From Fusibacter paucivorans (GTDB taxonomy: Bacteria > Bacillota > Clostridia > Peptostreptococcales > Acidaminobacteraceae): a DNA stretch of 58,802 nt. Location of the stretch: positions 1 through 58,802 of the forward strand of contig NZ_JAHBCL010000028.1 in NCBI RefSeq assembly GCF_018390735.1, given 5' to 3'. This document shows positions 16,459 through 25,154 of the stretch, one piece after another (positions within the stretch are counted from its first letter, which is position 1; each line of letters begins with the position of its first letter). The notes under the pieces were generated by a model, which saw only the letters and a list, made by a program, of their open reading frames with translations, did not search any database and was not told where the DNA came from. Position numbers and translations under genes: made by a program.

Positions 16459-17331
16459 TTGAATTCTATGAAAGGTAAACTGGTTGTCGTTACTGGCCCA
16501 ACGTCCGGAATAGGGAAAAAGATCGCTTCAGACATAGGTAATATGGACGCGAATTTGGTGCTTGCTTGCCGTGACATAAATAAGGGAAGACAAGTAGCGG
16601 AAGAAATTATTCAGAGAAATAATACTGCGATTATTGATGTGATGCACATCGATATGTCCGACATTCAATCTATTAAAGAATTTGCTTGCCAATTTCGTAA
16701 AAAATATTCCAGGCTTGATGTACTTGTCAACAATGCTGGGGTCAACTTGACTGGAAAGGAGCGACAGAATAGTGTTCAAGGAATTGAGCTTACTTTTGCT
16801 ACGAATGTACTGGGGTATTACTTACTAACGTGCGAACTGCTCGAACTTCTAAAGTCAAATGGGTCGGCGCGCATTGTAAATGTTGCATCAACCTTCGCTA
16901 ATGATGTCAATCTTGATGATGTCCAGTTTGAACATCGGCCTTATGACGCTATGAAAGCATATGCACAGTCGAAAGCCTGCGACCGAATGCTTACATGGGC
17001 ATTTGCACGACGCCTTGAAAACAGCGGCGTCACTTCTAATGCTATGGCGCCTGGGTTGACGCCGGATACAGGCCTTTTTCGCAGTATGCCTGTAAAAAGG
17101 CGCTTGGAGTTGAGCAAGGGGGGAGGACGCAGTATTGAAGATGGAGCAGATACAGCGGTATGGCTTGCAAGCAGTTCTGAAACAGATGGTATAAGTGGTA
17201 AGTTTTTTGAGAAGCGGCAAGAAATTGCATGCGAGTTCAGAGATGTAGAAGCTGAAGAGAAGCTCTGGAGTATTTGCGAAGAACTTACCGGTTATAAAAA
17301 ATATGCAGCATCCAACAGAAAATGCCAATAG
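16459..17331 (+). CDS. Short-chain dehydrogenase/reductase
   Basis: A 290-residue NAD(P)-dependent oxidoreductase. Visible motifs are the nucleotide-binding GPTSGIGKK near residue 14, NNAGV near 93, a serine in VNVAST and the YAQSK (Y-x3-K) catalytic pair. A TTG at 16459 is well placed behind GAGGAGGT (16445-16452); the ATG at 16468 is the alternative. It resembles retinol dehydrogenase/WW-oxidoreductase-like SDRs. The linked MerR regulator and shared operator suggest induction by a small, perhaps reactive, carbonyl compound; this is inference. Confidence 0.85.
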   Translation: MNSMKGKLVVVTGPTSGIGKKIASDIGNMDANLVLACRDINKGRQVAEEIIQRNNTAIIDVMHIDMSDIQSIKEFACQFRKKYSRLDVLVNNAGVNLTGKERQNSVQGIELTFATNVLGYYLLTCELLELLKSNGSARIVNVASTFANDVNLDDVQFEHRPYDAMKAYAQSKACDRMLTWAFARRLENSGVTSNAMAPGLTPDTGLFRSMPVKRRLELSKGGGRSIEDGADTAVWLASSSETDGISGKFFEKRQEIACEFRDVEAEEKLWSICEELTGYKKYAASNRKCQ

Positions 17332-17416
17332 ACTTGCATGTATTACTTTAGAGCAAGGAGGGGCTTGTTGCTTGAAATTGATGTGAGCCGGTTGCCCCAA
17401 TGGCCATCTACCAAAG

Positions 17417-17449
17417 ACTTGCCAGTTTAGAGGCAGGTTTTTATTTTTT
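17417..17449 (+). terminator. Terminator after the SDR gene
   Basis: ACTTGCC pairs with GGCAGGT (one G-T pair) around an 8-nt loop, followed by a T-rich tail. It ends the MerR-SDR unit before the convergent TetR gene. Confidence 0.7.
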
Positions 17450-17523
17450 GAATGTATAAAAAACACTATCGGTTATCATTTGGACGATAGAAAGGTAAAA
17501 GTATTCGTAACCCAGCTCCTCAA

Positions 17524-18141
17524 CTATCTCAAAAACTCTTCACTTTCAAGGAGACTTTTGGCAATGGCTAAATAATCGCCTTCAAAAGGAAGTTTACTGG
17601 TGTTGGTCAGCAGAACCGCGATGCCGTGTACCAGCCCCCAACAGTAGAGCAGAAGCTCCTGTTCGCTCATAGTGTTTTCAGAAGAAGACGCCGCATAATT
17701 TTTTACGGCATGATAAAAGATGGCAAAGGGATGCCCCGTTTCAAAGTGCCTCGATTTGCTGTGAAACGCGAGCTGAGATTCAGTATTGAGTTTATCGAGG
17801 AGGTCACTTGAAAAAAGCAATTTGAGATAATCAGGATTTTTTGAGAAGAACTCAATATAGGCGAGTCCAATTGCTTTTAACTGCTTTTGAGGATCAGCAG
17901 CGTATTCCTCAGCCGGTTTTCCCAGACTTTGAGAAAAATCCTGCATGGCTTCCATCAAAATGGCATTAATCAGATCGTCTTTATTTTTAAAATGCCGATA
18001 GGGGGCTGTTTGGCTAACCCCACAGGCTTTGGCGATTTTACGCAGTGAGACGCCCTCATAGCCCTCGCTATTCAGTAACTTGATTCCCTCTTTGATTAAT
18101 TCCGTTTTTAAATCGCCGTGATGGTAGTTTTGATTGGGCAC
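17524..18141 (-). CDS. TetR-family repressor (WHG-type C-terminal domain)
   Basis: A 205-residue regulator. The N-terminal HTH reads YEGVSLRKIAKACGVSQTAPYRHFKNKDDL and the C-terminal ligand domain has the EFFSKNPDYLKLLFSS segment of the WHG subgroup. It starts with GTG at 18141, with AAAGGATG upstream. It is transcribed away from two flavodoxin-fold reductases. The 125-bp gap carries two copies of a palindrome over both promoters, so it almost certainly represses itself and them. The likely inducers of such pairs are quinones or other electrophiles, but none is proven here. Confidence 0.88.
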   Translation of the reverse strand: MPNQNYHHGDLKTELIKEGIKLLNSEGYEGVSLRKIAKACGVSQTAPYRHFKNKDDLINAILMEAMQDFSQSLGKPAEEYAADPQKQLKAIGLAYIEFFSKNPDYLKLLFSSDLLDKLNTESQLAFHSKSRHFETGHPFAIFYHAVKNYAASSSENTMSEQELLLYCWGLVHGIAVLLTNTSKLPFEGDYLAIAKSLLESEEFLR

Positions 18142-18183
18142 AGGTGGTCATCCTTTCAAATTAACTTAAATTTTACTTCCCCT

Positions 18184-18247
18184 ATTATAGCATAATATGT
18201 TGACAGTGAAAACATTGCGTGATATATTTTTGTTGACAGTGTAAACA
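18184..18247. promoter_or_regulatory. Divergent promoters with two TetR operators
   Basis: Rightward: TTGACA at 18200-18205, 17 bp, TATATT at 18223-18228. Leftward, read on the minus strand: TTTTCA at 18212-18207, 17 bp, TATAAT at 18189-18184. Two near-palindromic sites, TGTTGACA-G-TGAAAACA at 18198-18214 and TGTTGACA-G-TGTAAACA at 18231-18247, lie 33 bp apart, about three helical turns. The first covers both -35 elements; the second lies just past the rightward -10. Confidence 0.85.
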
Positions 18248-18265
18248 TAAGGAGGAAGCAAGGAG

Positions 18266-18826
18266 ATGAAACTATATATTATTTCGGATAAAGCGTTTCA
18301 AACGCCGTTGTATAAAGCCATTGAAAGGGCTATCCGTACATACTTTTCCCAAAAGAGATTTGAAATCACCTTTGAGGAGATTGATCAAGGCGATCTTGAC
18401 TTTTGTATGGGGTGTTTTGGTTGTTGGACTAAAAAACCGGGTGAATGTGTCATTCCCGATAAGATGGGTCAGATCAATCAGACCTTCATGAACAGTGATG
18501 GTGTAATCTACCTTTCGCCGGTGGTCTTTGGACAGTTTTCTGCCAATATTAAAAATGCCATTGATCGGTGGATCCCAAACGCACTGCCTTTTTTTGAAAC
18601 GCGAACAGACGGTTCTACCATGCATCCGCCGCGGTATGCGTCGTATCCAAAGCAGTTGATCATTGGCTATCAAATGGGAATGTCGGAAGAAGACGCCCAA
18701 CTTTTTAAGGACATCACAGAAAAACACCGGACCAATGTAGCGGTTATAACTGTGGATGATCTGGATTTTGATCTTTCAAGACTATTCGATTCCATTCAAT
18801 TTGAAAGGATAGGAGGTCCATTATGA
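18266..18826 (+). CDS. Flavodoxin-fold NADPH-dependent FMN reductase-like protein
   Basis: A 186-residue protein of the FMN reductase/iron-sulfur flavoprotein-like group. It contains FCMGCFGCWTKKPGECVIPDKM, a cysteine segment typical of this subgroup, and LSPVVFGQFSANIKNAIDRWIP, the flavin-site loop. AAGGAGGA precedes ATG 18266. It overlaps the next gene by ATGA, so the two are co-translated and may act as partners. Controlled by the divergent TetR repressor. A quinone, nitro-compound or flavin reductase role is the best guess; the electron acceptor is unknown. Confidence 0.82.
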   Translation: MKLYIISDKAFQTPLYKAIERAIRTYFSQKRFEITFEEIDQGDLDFCMGCFGCWTKKPGECVIPDKMGQINQTFMNSDGVIYLSPVVFGQFSANIKNAIDRWIPNALPFFETRTDGSTMHPPRYASYPKQLIIGYQMGMSEEDAQLFKDITEKHRTNVAVITVDDLDFDLSRLFDSIQFERIGGPL

Positions 18827-19530
18827 TCCGTGCCCATAAGAACGTTATCTTGATTAATGGCAGTCCAAAGCGGACGAACGTATCGATGTCAGGGTGGCTG
18901 GCAGCATTCGCTGAGCAAAGACTTAAAGGTGAATTGCTAGAAGTTAAATTAATACGTGCACAAAAGAGCCTTTTAAATGATAATATGGCTCATGACTTTG
19001 AAACCCTACGCGATGCAGATGCCCTCGTTTTTATTTTTCCGCTCTATGTGTTTTGCCTACCGGGGCTCTTGATGCGCTATCTGGAAGATTTTTATGATTT
19101 TTTAAAAACGCAGTATTCAGACGATGAATCAATCGATCAAAGGGGGATCAAAATTTATGCAGTGGTTAATGCCGGTTTTGTAGAACCAGAAGTCAATCTA
19201 GAAGCGGTTCGGGTCATTCGGAGCTTCTCGGAAAAGATTCAAGCAAACTTCCGGTTTGGTGTTTTGATTGGCGGCGGGCCGATGATTCCAAATACGCAGA
19301 ATGCACTATTTATGAAACCGACGATAAGAGCGCTGGATGCAGCTTTTTTAAAGATTGGGGAGGACATCGCCGGTGAAGGGCAATCGCTGCCTGCGGATCT
19401 CCAAATTAGTGTGAATTTTCCCAAAAAACTGTATCATTTTATGGGCGATCACAGGTGGATTTCATCGGTGAAAAAGAATGGCCTAAAAAAGAAAGACCTC
19501 TACAGAAGGCCTTATCAAACATTGCGATAA
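18823..19530 (+). CDS. Flavodoxin-fold NAD(P)H oxidoreductase
   Basis: A 235-residue flavodoxin-like protein beginning NVILINGSPKRTNVSMSGWL, the phosphate-binding loop for FMN. FIFPLYVFCLPGLLMRYLEDFYDF is the second flavin loop, and GGGPMIPNTQNA follows. It overlaps the preceding reductase by four bases and shares its fold, so the pair may form a heterodimer or a short electron-transfer chain. It lies under the same TetR-controlled promoter. The specific acceptor is not predictable. Confidence 0.8.
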   Translation: MIRAHKNVILINGSPKRTNVSMSGWLAAFAEQRLKGELLEVKLIRAQKSLLNDNMAHDFETLRDADALVFIFPLYVFCLPGLLMRYLEDFYDFLKTQYSDDESIDQRGIKIYAVVNAGFVEPEVNLEAVRVIRSFSEKIQANFRFGVLIGGGPMIPNTQNALFMKPTIRALDAAFLKIGEDIAGEGQSLPADLQISVNFPKKLYHFMGDHRWISSVKKNGLKKKDLYRRPYQTLR

Positions 19531-19696
19531 TTCGGATGTCTTTGAGCAAGTGAAACGGGCGGTTACTAATCAAAAATCTTTTTCACAATGATCATGATGT
19601 CACTCGGGAGCGTCGTAAATATTAGTATCCGCTTTAGCTTCATTGTCATTGATGGCTTTTCCTTAATTTATTCACTATTGTCCACTTTGTTATTCG

Positions 19697-20794
19697 CTAT
19701 CTCAGTTCGGTTTCTTTCCCCAAAATCCAAACGCGTCTAGTATGCTTAATCGCATGAATATCAGTGGTGGGATCACCGTTAACTAGAAGCAAATCCGCCC
19801 TGTTGCCTGCTTTGATGACGCCTCGGTCATTAAGGCCCCAATAGTCAGCGGGAATACTGGTGGCACTTTGTAAAGCTTCAATTGGCGTCAACCCGGCATC
19901 AACCATTAAACATAGCTCATCTAGCAGTGAGATACCGTATGGTGCTGAAAATGGTGTTGTCGGATCATTTATGTTTGAATCCGTTCCGGCAATAAGTGTC
20001 ACGCCGCACGTATGCATTGTAGCGACCGTCTCCCTTACATAATTATAGTCGAAAGGAATCAATGGATTCTTTTGCTTAATTGTTTCGACAATGCCTTTCA
20101 TCATGTACATTGTTGGGATAGCAACCATTTTTTTAGCCGACAGCTTTTCGATCAACGGTCGTGGCAATCCAATTGCGAAAGGGGTATGCGTTAATACATC
20201 AACGCCTGTTTCAATAGCTTCTTGGTAAGTTTTTGGGGCGATGACATGCGTAATCACACGTTTACCGTATTGATGCGCCTTTTCGACGACGGCGCTGAGA
20301 ACTTTCGGTGGGAATGGCGCTCCGCCGCCATTGACACTTTGCTCCTCCAAAATAACCTTTATATAGTCCGCGCCATGGGCGACCTGTTCTTTTACAAAGC
20401 GCTCTGCATCAATGGGGCTTGTGACATTCGAAGTCACTGTGAAGCCCATCTTTTCTGAAAGCTCGCTGTCTTTAGCAAAAGCAGGGCTGTAACAACTCCG
20501 TATGTCCGTCAATCCCGGCAGATTTCTCAGATGATCAATAATGTCGGGTGATCGCGTCCCCATATCCAGTGCCGTTGTGATTCCATATCGGGTCATGTCT
20601 TCGAGATTTTTCTGCTCATATAAATGAACATGTGAGTCGATAAGACCGGGAAGCAGTGTGCCGCCATTGCCATGGACAATCCGATCGCCAACTTTTTTAG
20701 CTGAAATCACACCATGTTCAATAACGACACGCTCTTGGTCAGTTATTTTTATGCCGTCGAAGATTTTTACGTTCCTTATTTCTATAGCAGCCAT
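19697..20794 (-). CDS. Metal-dependent amidohydrolase (imidazolonepropionase-like)
   Basis: A 365-residue amidohydrolase-superfamily enzyme. It has the N-terminal metal motif PGLIDSHVHLYEQ (H-x-H), the VITHVIAP and VLTHTPF histidines, and the metal-site Asp in IAGTDSN. The C-terminal WGLNDRGVIKAGNRADLLLVNGDP is the conserved small beta-domain. GGAGGTGCCC lies before the minus-strand ATG at 20794. There is no signal peptide, so it is cytoplasmic. It hydrolyses an amide, imide or dipeptide-like bond; prolidase/Xaa-Arg dipeptidase-like members exist. It is divergent from a PucR-type regulator, which often controls purine or amide catabolism. Substrate unknown. Confidence 0.85.
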   Translation of the reverse strand: MAAIEIRNVKIFDGIKITDQERVVIEHGVISAKKVGDRIVHGNGGTLLPGLIDSHVHLYEQKNLEDMTRYGITTALDMGTRSPDIIDHLRNLPGLTDIRSCYSPAFAKDSELSEKMGFTVTSNVTSPIDAERFVKEQVAHGADYIKVILEEQSVNGGGAPFPPKVLSAVVEKAHQYGKRVITHVIAPKTYQEAIETGVDVLTHTPFAIGLPRPLIEKLSAKKMVAIPTMYMMKGIVETIKQKNPLIPFDYNYVRETVATMHTCGVTLIAGTDSNINDPTTPFSAPYGISLLDELCLMVDAGLTPIEALQSATSIPADYWGLNDRGVIKAGNRADLLLVNGDPTTDIHAIKHTRRVWILGKETELR

Positions 20795-20929
20795 ATGGGC
20801 ACCTCCTAATCGTTAACCTTTTGGTTTGATCCATTCGTTTGTTTTAAACACGGATGAAAAAATGCATCAATAGAATAATGTTTGAAAATTTTATTGTGCT
20901 GTAATACAATGTGAAGCGAAAAGAATTCT

Positions 20930-21031
20930 TTGCCTGTGACACTTAGTATAGTATAATCTGAGTATGTTAACAATGTGCTGGCGTTTGATATTTACAGATC
21001 AATCAATTCGAAAATTGTGTTGAAACACAAT
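20930..21031 (+). promoter_or_regulatory. pucR-type promoter and palindrome
   Basis: TTGCCT at 20930-20935, 16 bp, TATAAT at 20952-20957 reads as a sigma-A promoter for the regulator. Between it and the gene lies a perfect palindrome, ATTGTGTT-GA-AACACAAT (21014-21031), 22 bp before the start, a likely operator or 5' hairpin for autoregulation. Confidence 0.65.
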
Positions 21032-21052
21032 GGGCAGAATAAGGAGTTATAT

Positions 21053-22270
21053 ATGAAAACCAATCAGTATGACACTGATCAATGGCGTGGAACAGATATT
21101 AAGCTGGCCCTCTCTATGCAGAAACTTTACGAAGGCCTTTGTGCCAATAAAGGACTGCAATATCTGATTGACCAAATTGGGGAATTGTTTGAACGTCCTT
21201 TGATACTATATGATACTAGCAGAAAGGTTCTTGCTGCGACTAATGATGCAGAGCCTGTATTTCATATGACATCAGGGAACGAAATATGTTTCATCAATGA
21301 AGAGACCGTTTCGTGGATTCATTCAAGTCGAATAGTAGATTACGCTTCAAGCGCTTTGGCTCAGGGAACGCTTTGCATTACGATCACGATAGATGTTATT
21401 AAGGTAGCTGAACTGGCCGTCTACGAAGCCGACATCCCGTTTCAGGAATTTGACTTTTTATTGATCAATAAATTGGGGGCGCTCCTCTCTACACAGCTGC
21501 AGCGAAGCATTCTCTTAAAACTTGACCATAATCAGATTCCTAGTTCTATTCTTGCCGATTTGATTGAAGGAAAACCTATCAATGATACAATCTTAAACAA
21601 CAGAGGGCGTTATCTGAAGTGGGCTAGAACAGAAGCCCTTTATATTGCGGTTGTTTGCGACAGTCGGAGGGGATCGTTTGAAGGTACAAAATCGGCTGCC
21701 TTTCAGGCATTAAAACGCTATATTCCCATAGATCAAATGATCATTTATGAATCCAGTATGGTGGCTTTTTTTGATCAAATACTTTATGATGTGCTATTCG
21801 ATAATGGAGAAGGCACCTTTCAGCGTTTTTTGGCAGAAAACAACTTATATGCAGGGATCAGCCAGAGGTATGCCGCCTTGACGGATTCAAGAAAACAGTA
21901 TAGATATGCAATTGCAGCTTTGGAAATCGGGTTAACAAGGAAAAGACACTGTTCTTTTTTTAATCAATGTACTTTATACATTCTGTCCGAACTCGTTTCA
22001 AGTCAATATGATCTGATGGATTTTTGTCATCCTGCGGTAACAACGCTGCTGAAGTATGACGAAGAGCATGGAACGGTTTATTTTGACACGCTAAAGCAAT
22101 ATATCTATTATGCATCAGCGCCGGCAGAAGCAGCACGCATTTTGAATATTCATAAAAACACACTGTTTTACCGTATTAAAAAGATAAAAGAATTAACGGG
22201 TATAACATTAGATTTTGGAGATGAAATCAGTAAGATTTTTCTTTCTATTCGATTGCTGGAACTAAATTGA
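21053..22270 (+). CDS. PucR/CdaR-family transcriptional regulator
   Basis: A 405-residue regulator. Residues 20-170 form a sensor-like N-terminal domain, the middle (about 195-310) is the CdaR GGDEF-like region, and the C terminus has the PucR-type HTH AEAARILNIHKNTLFYRIKKIKELTGI. The ATG at 21053 follows AAGGAG at 21041-21046; the longer frame from 20975 lacks a ribosome site and runs across the palindrome. Divergent from the amidohydrolase, which it probably activates. Known family members respond to purine breakdown products, GABA or sugar acids; the ligand here is open. Confidence 0.85.
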   Translation: MKTNQYDTDQWRGTDIKLALSMQKLYEGLCANKGLQYLIDQIGELFERPLILYDTSRKVLAATNDAEPVFHMTSGNEICFINEETVSWIHSSRIVDYASSALAQGTLCITITIDVIKVAELAVYEADIPFQEFDFLLINKLGALLSTQLQRSILLKLDHNQIPSSILADLIEGKPINDTILNNRGRYLKWARTEALYIAVVCDSRRGSFEGTKSAAFQALKRYIPIDQMIIYESSMVAFFDQILYDVLFDNGEGTFQRFLAENNLYAGISQRYAALTDSRKQYRYAIAALEIGLTRKRHCSFFNQCTLYILSELVSSQYDLMDFCHPAVTTLLKYDEEHGTVYFDTLKQYIYYASAPAEAARILNIHKNTLFYRIKKIKELTGITLDFGDEISKIFLSIRLLELN

Positions 22271-22413
22271 CCGTGTATAGCAGGTGAGCCGTCAAAAGAT
22301 GTGCTATTCCGCGATGAATGACATAATGATACCTTTTTATTTGATGATAGTTGAATATTAAAATAGAGATAACTGCCGAACAGATTTGGTATAAATGGAC
22401 AAGGAGAAAATAT

Positions 22414-22968
22414 ATGAGAATATGGACACTCAATAATACCATCGAAAAGTATGAGATGATACAAGTAAAAGACTTTGATTATTATTACAAAAATTACTTT
22501 TTTCCTGGCTTTAAAGGTATGAGTATGATTCAAACTTGGCCGAAGGTAGAAATGAAAACGATTCAGCAAGGACAAAAAAGTGATGTTCCATTTTGTAGTC
22601 CTAAAGTCCCCGTGTTTACTAAGAAAGCAATAGAGGTTGTAAGTGATTTGTTAGATGGTGTTGTAGAGTATTTACCATTAATTCACAGCGATTATACAGG
22701 AGAAAATCAATTGTTTGCAATCAATACATTAGATGCAAGAGACTGCATAGATCATGATAAATCAGAAAGAAGAATATTTAGTACAGGGAGAATGGGTGGG
22801 TTTATAAAATATGCTTTTAGGCTTGGTGCTGTGCAAGGTGCACACATGTTTAAAATATATGAGTTGCCATCTAGAGAGTTTTATTCAGATGAATTTAAAG
22901 AACGCGTATTAGCAAACAATTTACATGGTTTTAGGTTTATCGAAGTATGGAACTCTGAAAAGGAATAA
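22414..22968 (+). CDS. DUF1629/Imm43-like protein (possible orphan immunity protein)
   Basis: A 184-residue soluble protein with no signal peptide. The C-terminal pattern, KIYELPSREFYSDEFKERVLANNLHGFRFIEVW, matches the end of DUF1629/Imm43-type proteins, a family linked to polymorphic toxin immunity. ATG 22414 has AAGGAG at 22400-22405. No toxin gene with a secretion or pre-toxin domain is seen on either side, so it would be an orphan immunity gene or serve another role. The low GC compared with the neighbouring regulator is consistent with acquisition. The family call rests on remembered motif similarity. Confidence 0.6.
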   Translation: MRIWTLNNTIEKYEMIQVKDFDYYYKNYFFPGFKGMSMIQTWPKVEMKTIQQGQKSDVPFCSPKVPVFTKKAIEVVSDLLDGVVEYLPLIHSDYTGENQLFAINTLDARDCIDHDKSERRIFSTGRMGGFIKYAFRLGAVQGAHMFKIYELPSREFYSDEFKERVLANNLHGFRFIEVWNSEKE

Positions 22969-23025
22969 GCTTACTAAAAATACGCAAGCATATTAAAAAG
23001 TGTAGTAAGGTAAATAACGAACATG

Positions 23026-23034
23026 TGGTACAAT
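23026..23034 (+). promoter_or_regulatory. Extended -10 promoter for a leaderless mRNA
   Basis: TGG-TACAAT is an extended -10 element ending 7 bp before the ATG at 23042. Transcription would begin at or next to the start codon. No good -35 hexamer stands 17 bp upstream. Confidence 0.5.
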
Positions 23035-23041
23035 TTTGTAG

Positions 23042-23581
23042 ATGGACAAATCTAATCATGAAGAATTATATCATCAAAGTTTTGCAATTGACGATGAACG
23101 TCCCAAAAGTCCAGGCCCTATTTTAACCGAGCAATACTTTGAAGCGCTACTTCAACATATTCACATTCTGATGATCAAAGGAGAATTTAAAATGATTAAA
23201 GCATTTTTAGCTGCATTTCCAACATTATATGAAGGCGAGGACATCGAATTAAGATACTGTATCATACAGGAGGATCTTTCGATCAAAAAAGAATCTATTG
23301 TTACCGATTATATGAAGCCGTCAGTTGTGGGCATGCACGCAGTGCTTACATTATTAACAAAACTAGAAAATCATAGAGAAGAAGAAGTCATAATTATTAT
23401 TAATGATGCGCCTCTCCATGAACTTATTAGGGGTACAAATAAAACGCAAAAGGGAGATGTGCTTAAAATAGCGAGTAAAATGAAAAAAGAACTCGCTAAA
23501 TTTAGAAATTTATCCTTTATGAATGTTACGAACAAGGACAAAATCATGCTGTCACAATGGAAAGAAAACTTGGGGATATAG
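23042..23581 (+). CDS. Hypothetical protein, apparently leaderless
   Basis: A 179-residue soluble protein that I do not recognise with confidence. The second half alternates strands and helices (VVGMHAVLTLLTKL, VIIIINDAPLHELI, VLKIASKMKKELAKFRNLSFM) in an order reminiscent of an RNase H-like fold, with Asp in IINDAP. The catalytic residue set is not evident, so this is weak. There is no Shine-Dalgarno sequence before ATG 23042; an extended -10 lies immediately upstream, which suggests leaderless translation. It stands alone between the DUF1629-like and DUF3795 genes. Confidence 0.6.
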   Translation: MDKSNHEELYHQSFAIDDERPKSPGPILTEQYFEALLQHIHILMIKGEFKMIKAFLAAFPTLYEGEDIELRYCIIQEDLSIKKESIVTDYMKPSVVGMHAVLTLLTKLENHREEEVIIIINDAPLHELIRGTNKTQKGDVLKIASKMKKELAKFRNLSFMNVTNKDKIMLSQWKENLGI

Positions 23582-23646
23582 TGTATAGCGCTTCGGTACT
23601 TGATGAGTGATAAAGTTATTTCCTTGCTAAGGGAAGAGGTGTATCT

Positions 23647-24090
23647 ATGGATGAGAAATTGATTGCCTCCTGTGGCATGAACTGCGCGTTATGCATCGCG
23701 TATCAGTTTAATGAAAATGATCTCAACAAACGAGGATTTCACAGAAAGTATTGCCTCGGATGTATTCCGCGAGGTGAAAATTGTCTGCATATGGGCGATT
23801 CGTGTGAATTGCTGGCAAAGGGAAGCGTTCGTTTTTGTTTTGAATGTGAAAAATTTCCCTGTAAGAGATTGAAAGTTTTGGATAAGCGCTATCGCACAAA
23901 ATACCATATGAGCATGATCGATAACCTCGAATTCATTAAAGCCAATGGCATTGAAGCATTTCTAGAAAAGGAAAAGGCGTTGTGGCGTTGTCAGGAATGT
24001 GGTGGAACAATTTGCTGTCATAACGGATTATGCCTGAACTGCAATATTGATACGCTCCTCAGCAACAAAAAATATCGCTGGGGAGAGTAA
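23647..24090 (+). CDS. DUF3795 cysteine-rich protein
   Basis: A 147-residue small cytoplasmic protein with about 19 cysteines arranged in CxxC and related pairs: CGMNCALC, CLGC, CFECEKFPC, CQECGG and CLNCN. These define the DUF3795 family common in anaerobes. They probably bind zinc or an Fe-S cluster. GAAGAGGTG precedes ATG 23647. A shorter member of the same family is encoded at 28640-28903. Function is unknown; the family has been found near stress and methyltransferase genes, which says little here. Confidence 0.8.
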   Translation: MDEKLIASCGMNCALCIAYQFNENDLNKRGFHRKYCLGCIPRGENCLHMGDSCELLAKGSVRFCFECEKFPCKRLKVLDKRYRTKYHMSMIDNLEFIKANGIEAFLEKEKALWRCQECGGTICCHNGLCLNCNIDTLLSNKKYRWGE

Positions 24091-24143
24091 AACAAAGACT
24101 GAAAAAATACCACGGAGGTAGATGGTAAATGACGTGTAATGCA

Positions 24144-24174
24144 CGCTTGATGCCGATTACATCAAGCGCTTTTT
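24144..24174 (+). terminator. Rho-independent terminator
   Basis: CGCTTGATG and CATCAAGCG form a perfect 9-bp stem with a 7-nt loop, followed by CTTTTTG. It ends the DUF3795 transcript. Confidence 0.9.
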
Positions 24175-24409
24175 GACGGCGGTATCTTTGTAAAAATCTC
24201 ACCTTGTTAAGAATAGAATAGCAAGTGCGCCATCGTTCGTGATATAATCGGAAGCGTGAATAGCGCATGGAAAAGATTTGAGGCAAGTGATTTCAGCGAC
24301 GCTGAAGCTAAAACGACAGCGCGATAAAAGAAAATAGGGTACCCTAAGGGGACTAAATTAGACAGGTGGTTGATATCAGCTGACGGGAAAGGTTGTGAGG
24401 CAGACTGTG
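24175..24409 (+). promoter_or_regulatory. Spacer with a probable extended -10 promoter at 24240-24248
   Basis: Within this gene-free stretch, TGA-TATAAT (24240-24248) is an extended -10 element without a clear -35. It would give a leader of about 155 nt for the gene at 24410. Nothing else is recognised. Confidence 0.45.
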
Positions 24410-24982
24410 ATGACTAAAAAGAGAACAACAGCAGCTATGATTATGATTGCTATCATTGTTGGATTGATCTTATGGACGAGTGGCATATTCTTTATCGTCG
24501 ATCGACAGACTTCGCCCAATGGCAGGATAACGGTAACCGTGTACAGTCAAAATATGACGGCGCTTTTCCCGAAGAACAATGGCTTCACCATTAAGACAAG
24601 CGGTGATTTTAAGGGCACGAAGATTTATTTAGACGGTTCTGCATTTGAAAACATGTGGTGGTCTCCGGATAGCCGTTATCAAGTGATTACCACTTTCAAT
24701 CATGATAATAGACTCTTGGAGTTAAGAGATTATAAAAACAATAACAATACAAACTTAAATGCGGTCATTAATATGAGCATGTCATCACTTGATACGTTTA
24801 CAGATTTTATGACAGCGCCAGAACACTGGGAGACGCTGCAATTTGAATTTATTAAGTGGCAAGAACTACAGGGAACGATGACGGTTGCTTTCAAATTTAA
24901 AGATTTGACAGATCAGCTGCAAAAGGGAACGTTGGATTACAACTGTGAAACAGGTGCTATCTCAGAAATTGTATTTCAGTGA
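24410..24982 (+). CDS. Signal-anchored hypothetical protein (DUF5412-like)
   Basis: A 190-residue protein with an N-terminal membrane anchor (residues 8-28, AMIMIAIIVGLILWTSGIFFI), so the rest faces outside. SPNGRITVTVYSQN, MWWSPDSRYQVITTF and the final WQELQGTMTVAFKFKDL segments resemble DUF5412-type small exported proteins. The ATG at 24410 is taken because GTGAGG lies 9 bp before it; a GTG at 24395 would add five residues. Function unknown. Confidence 0.6.
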   Translation: MTKKRTTAAMIMIAIIVGLILWTSGIFFIVDRQTSPNGRITVTVYSQNMTALFPKNNGFTIKTSGDFKGTKIYLDGSAFENMWWSPDSRYQVITTFNHDNRLLELRDYKNNNNTNLNAVINMSMSSLDTFTDFMTAPEHWETLQFEFIKWQELQGTMTVAFKFKDLTDQLQKGTLDYNCETGAISEIVFQ

Positions 24983-25154
24983 CAGCGATAAAGTAAATGT
25001 GCATAAAGACAATGCCGATGTCAGCTTAAATTGATATGATGCTTGACGAGTGAGGCAATATGGATCGGTATGAGATCAAATTTGGAAAGATAATCCAAAG
25101 TTAAGGGATACCAACTATAAACTAGCGCGGAAAGCGCGTCGTATGGAGGAAAAA

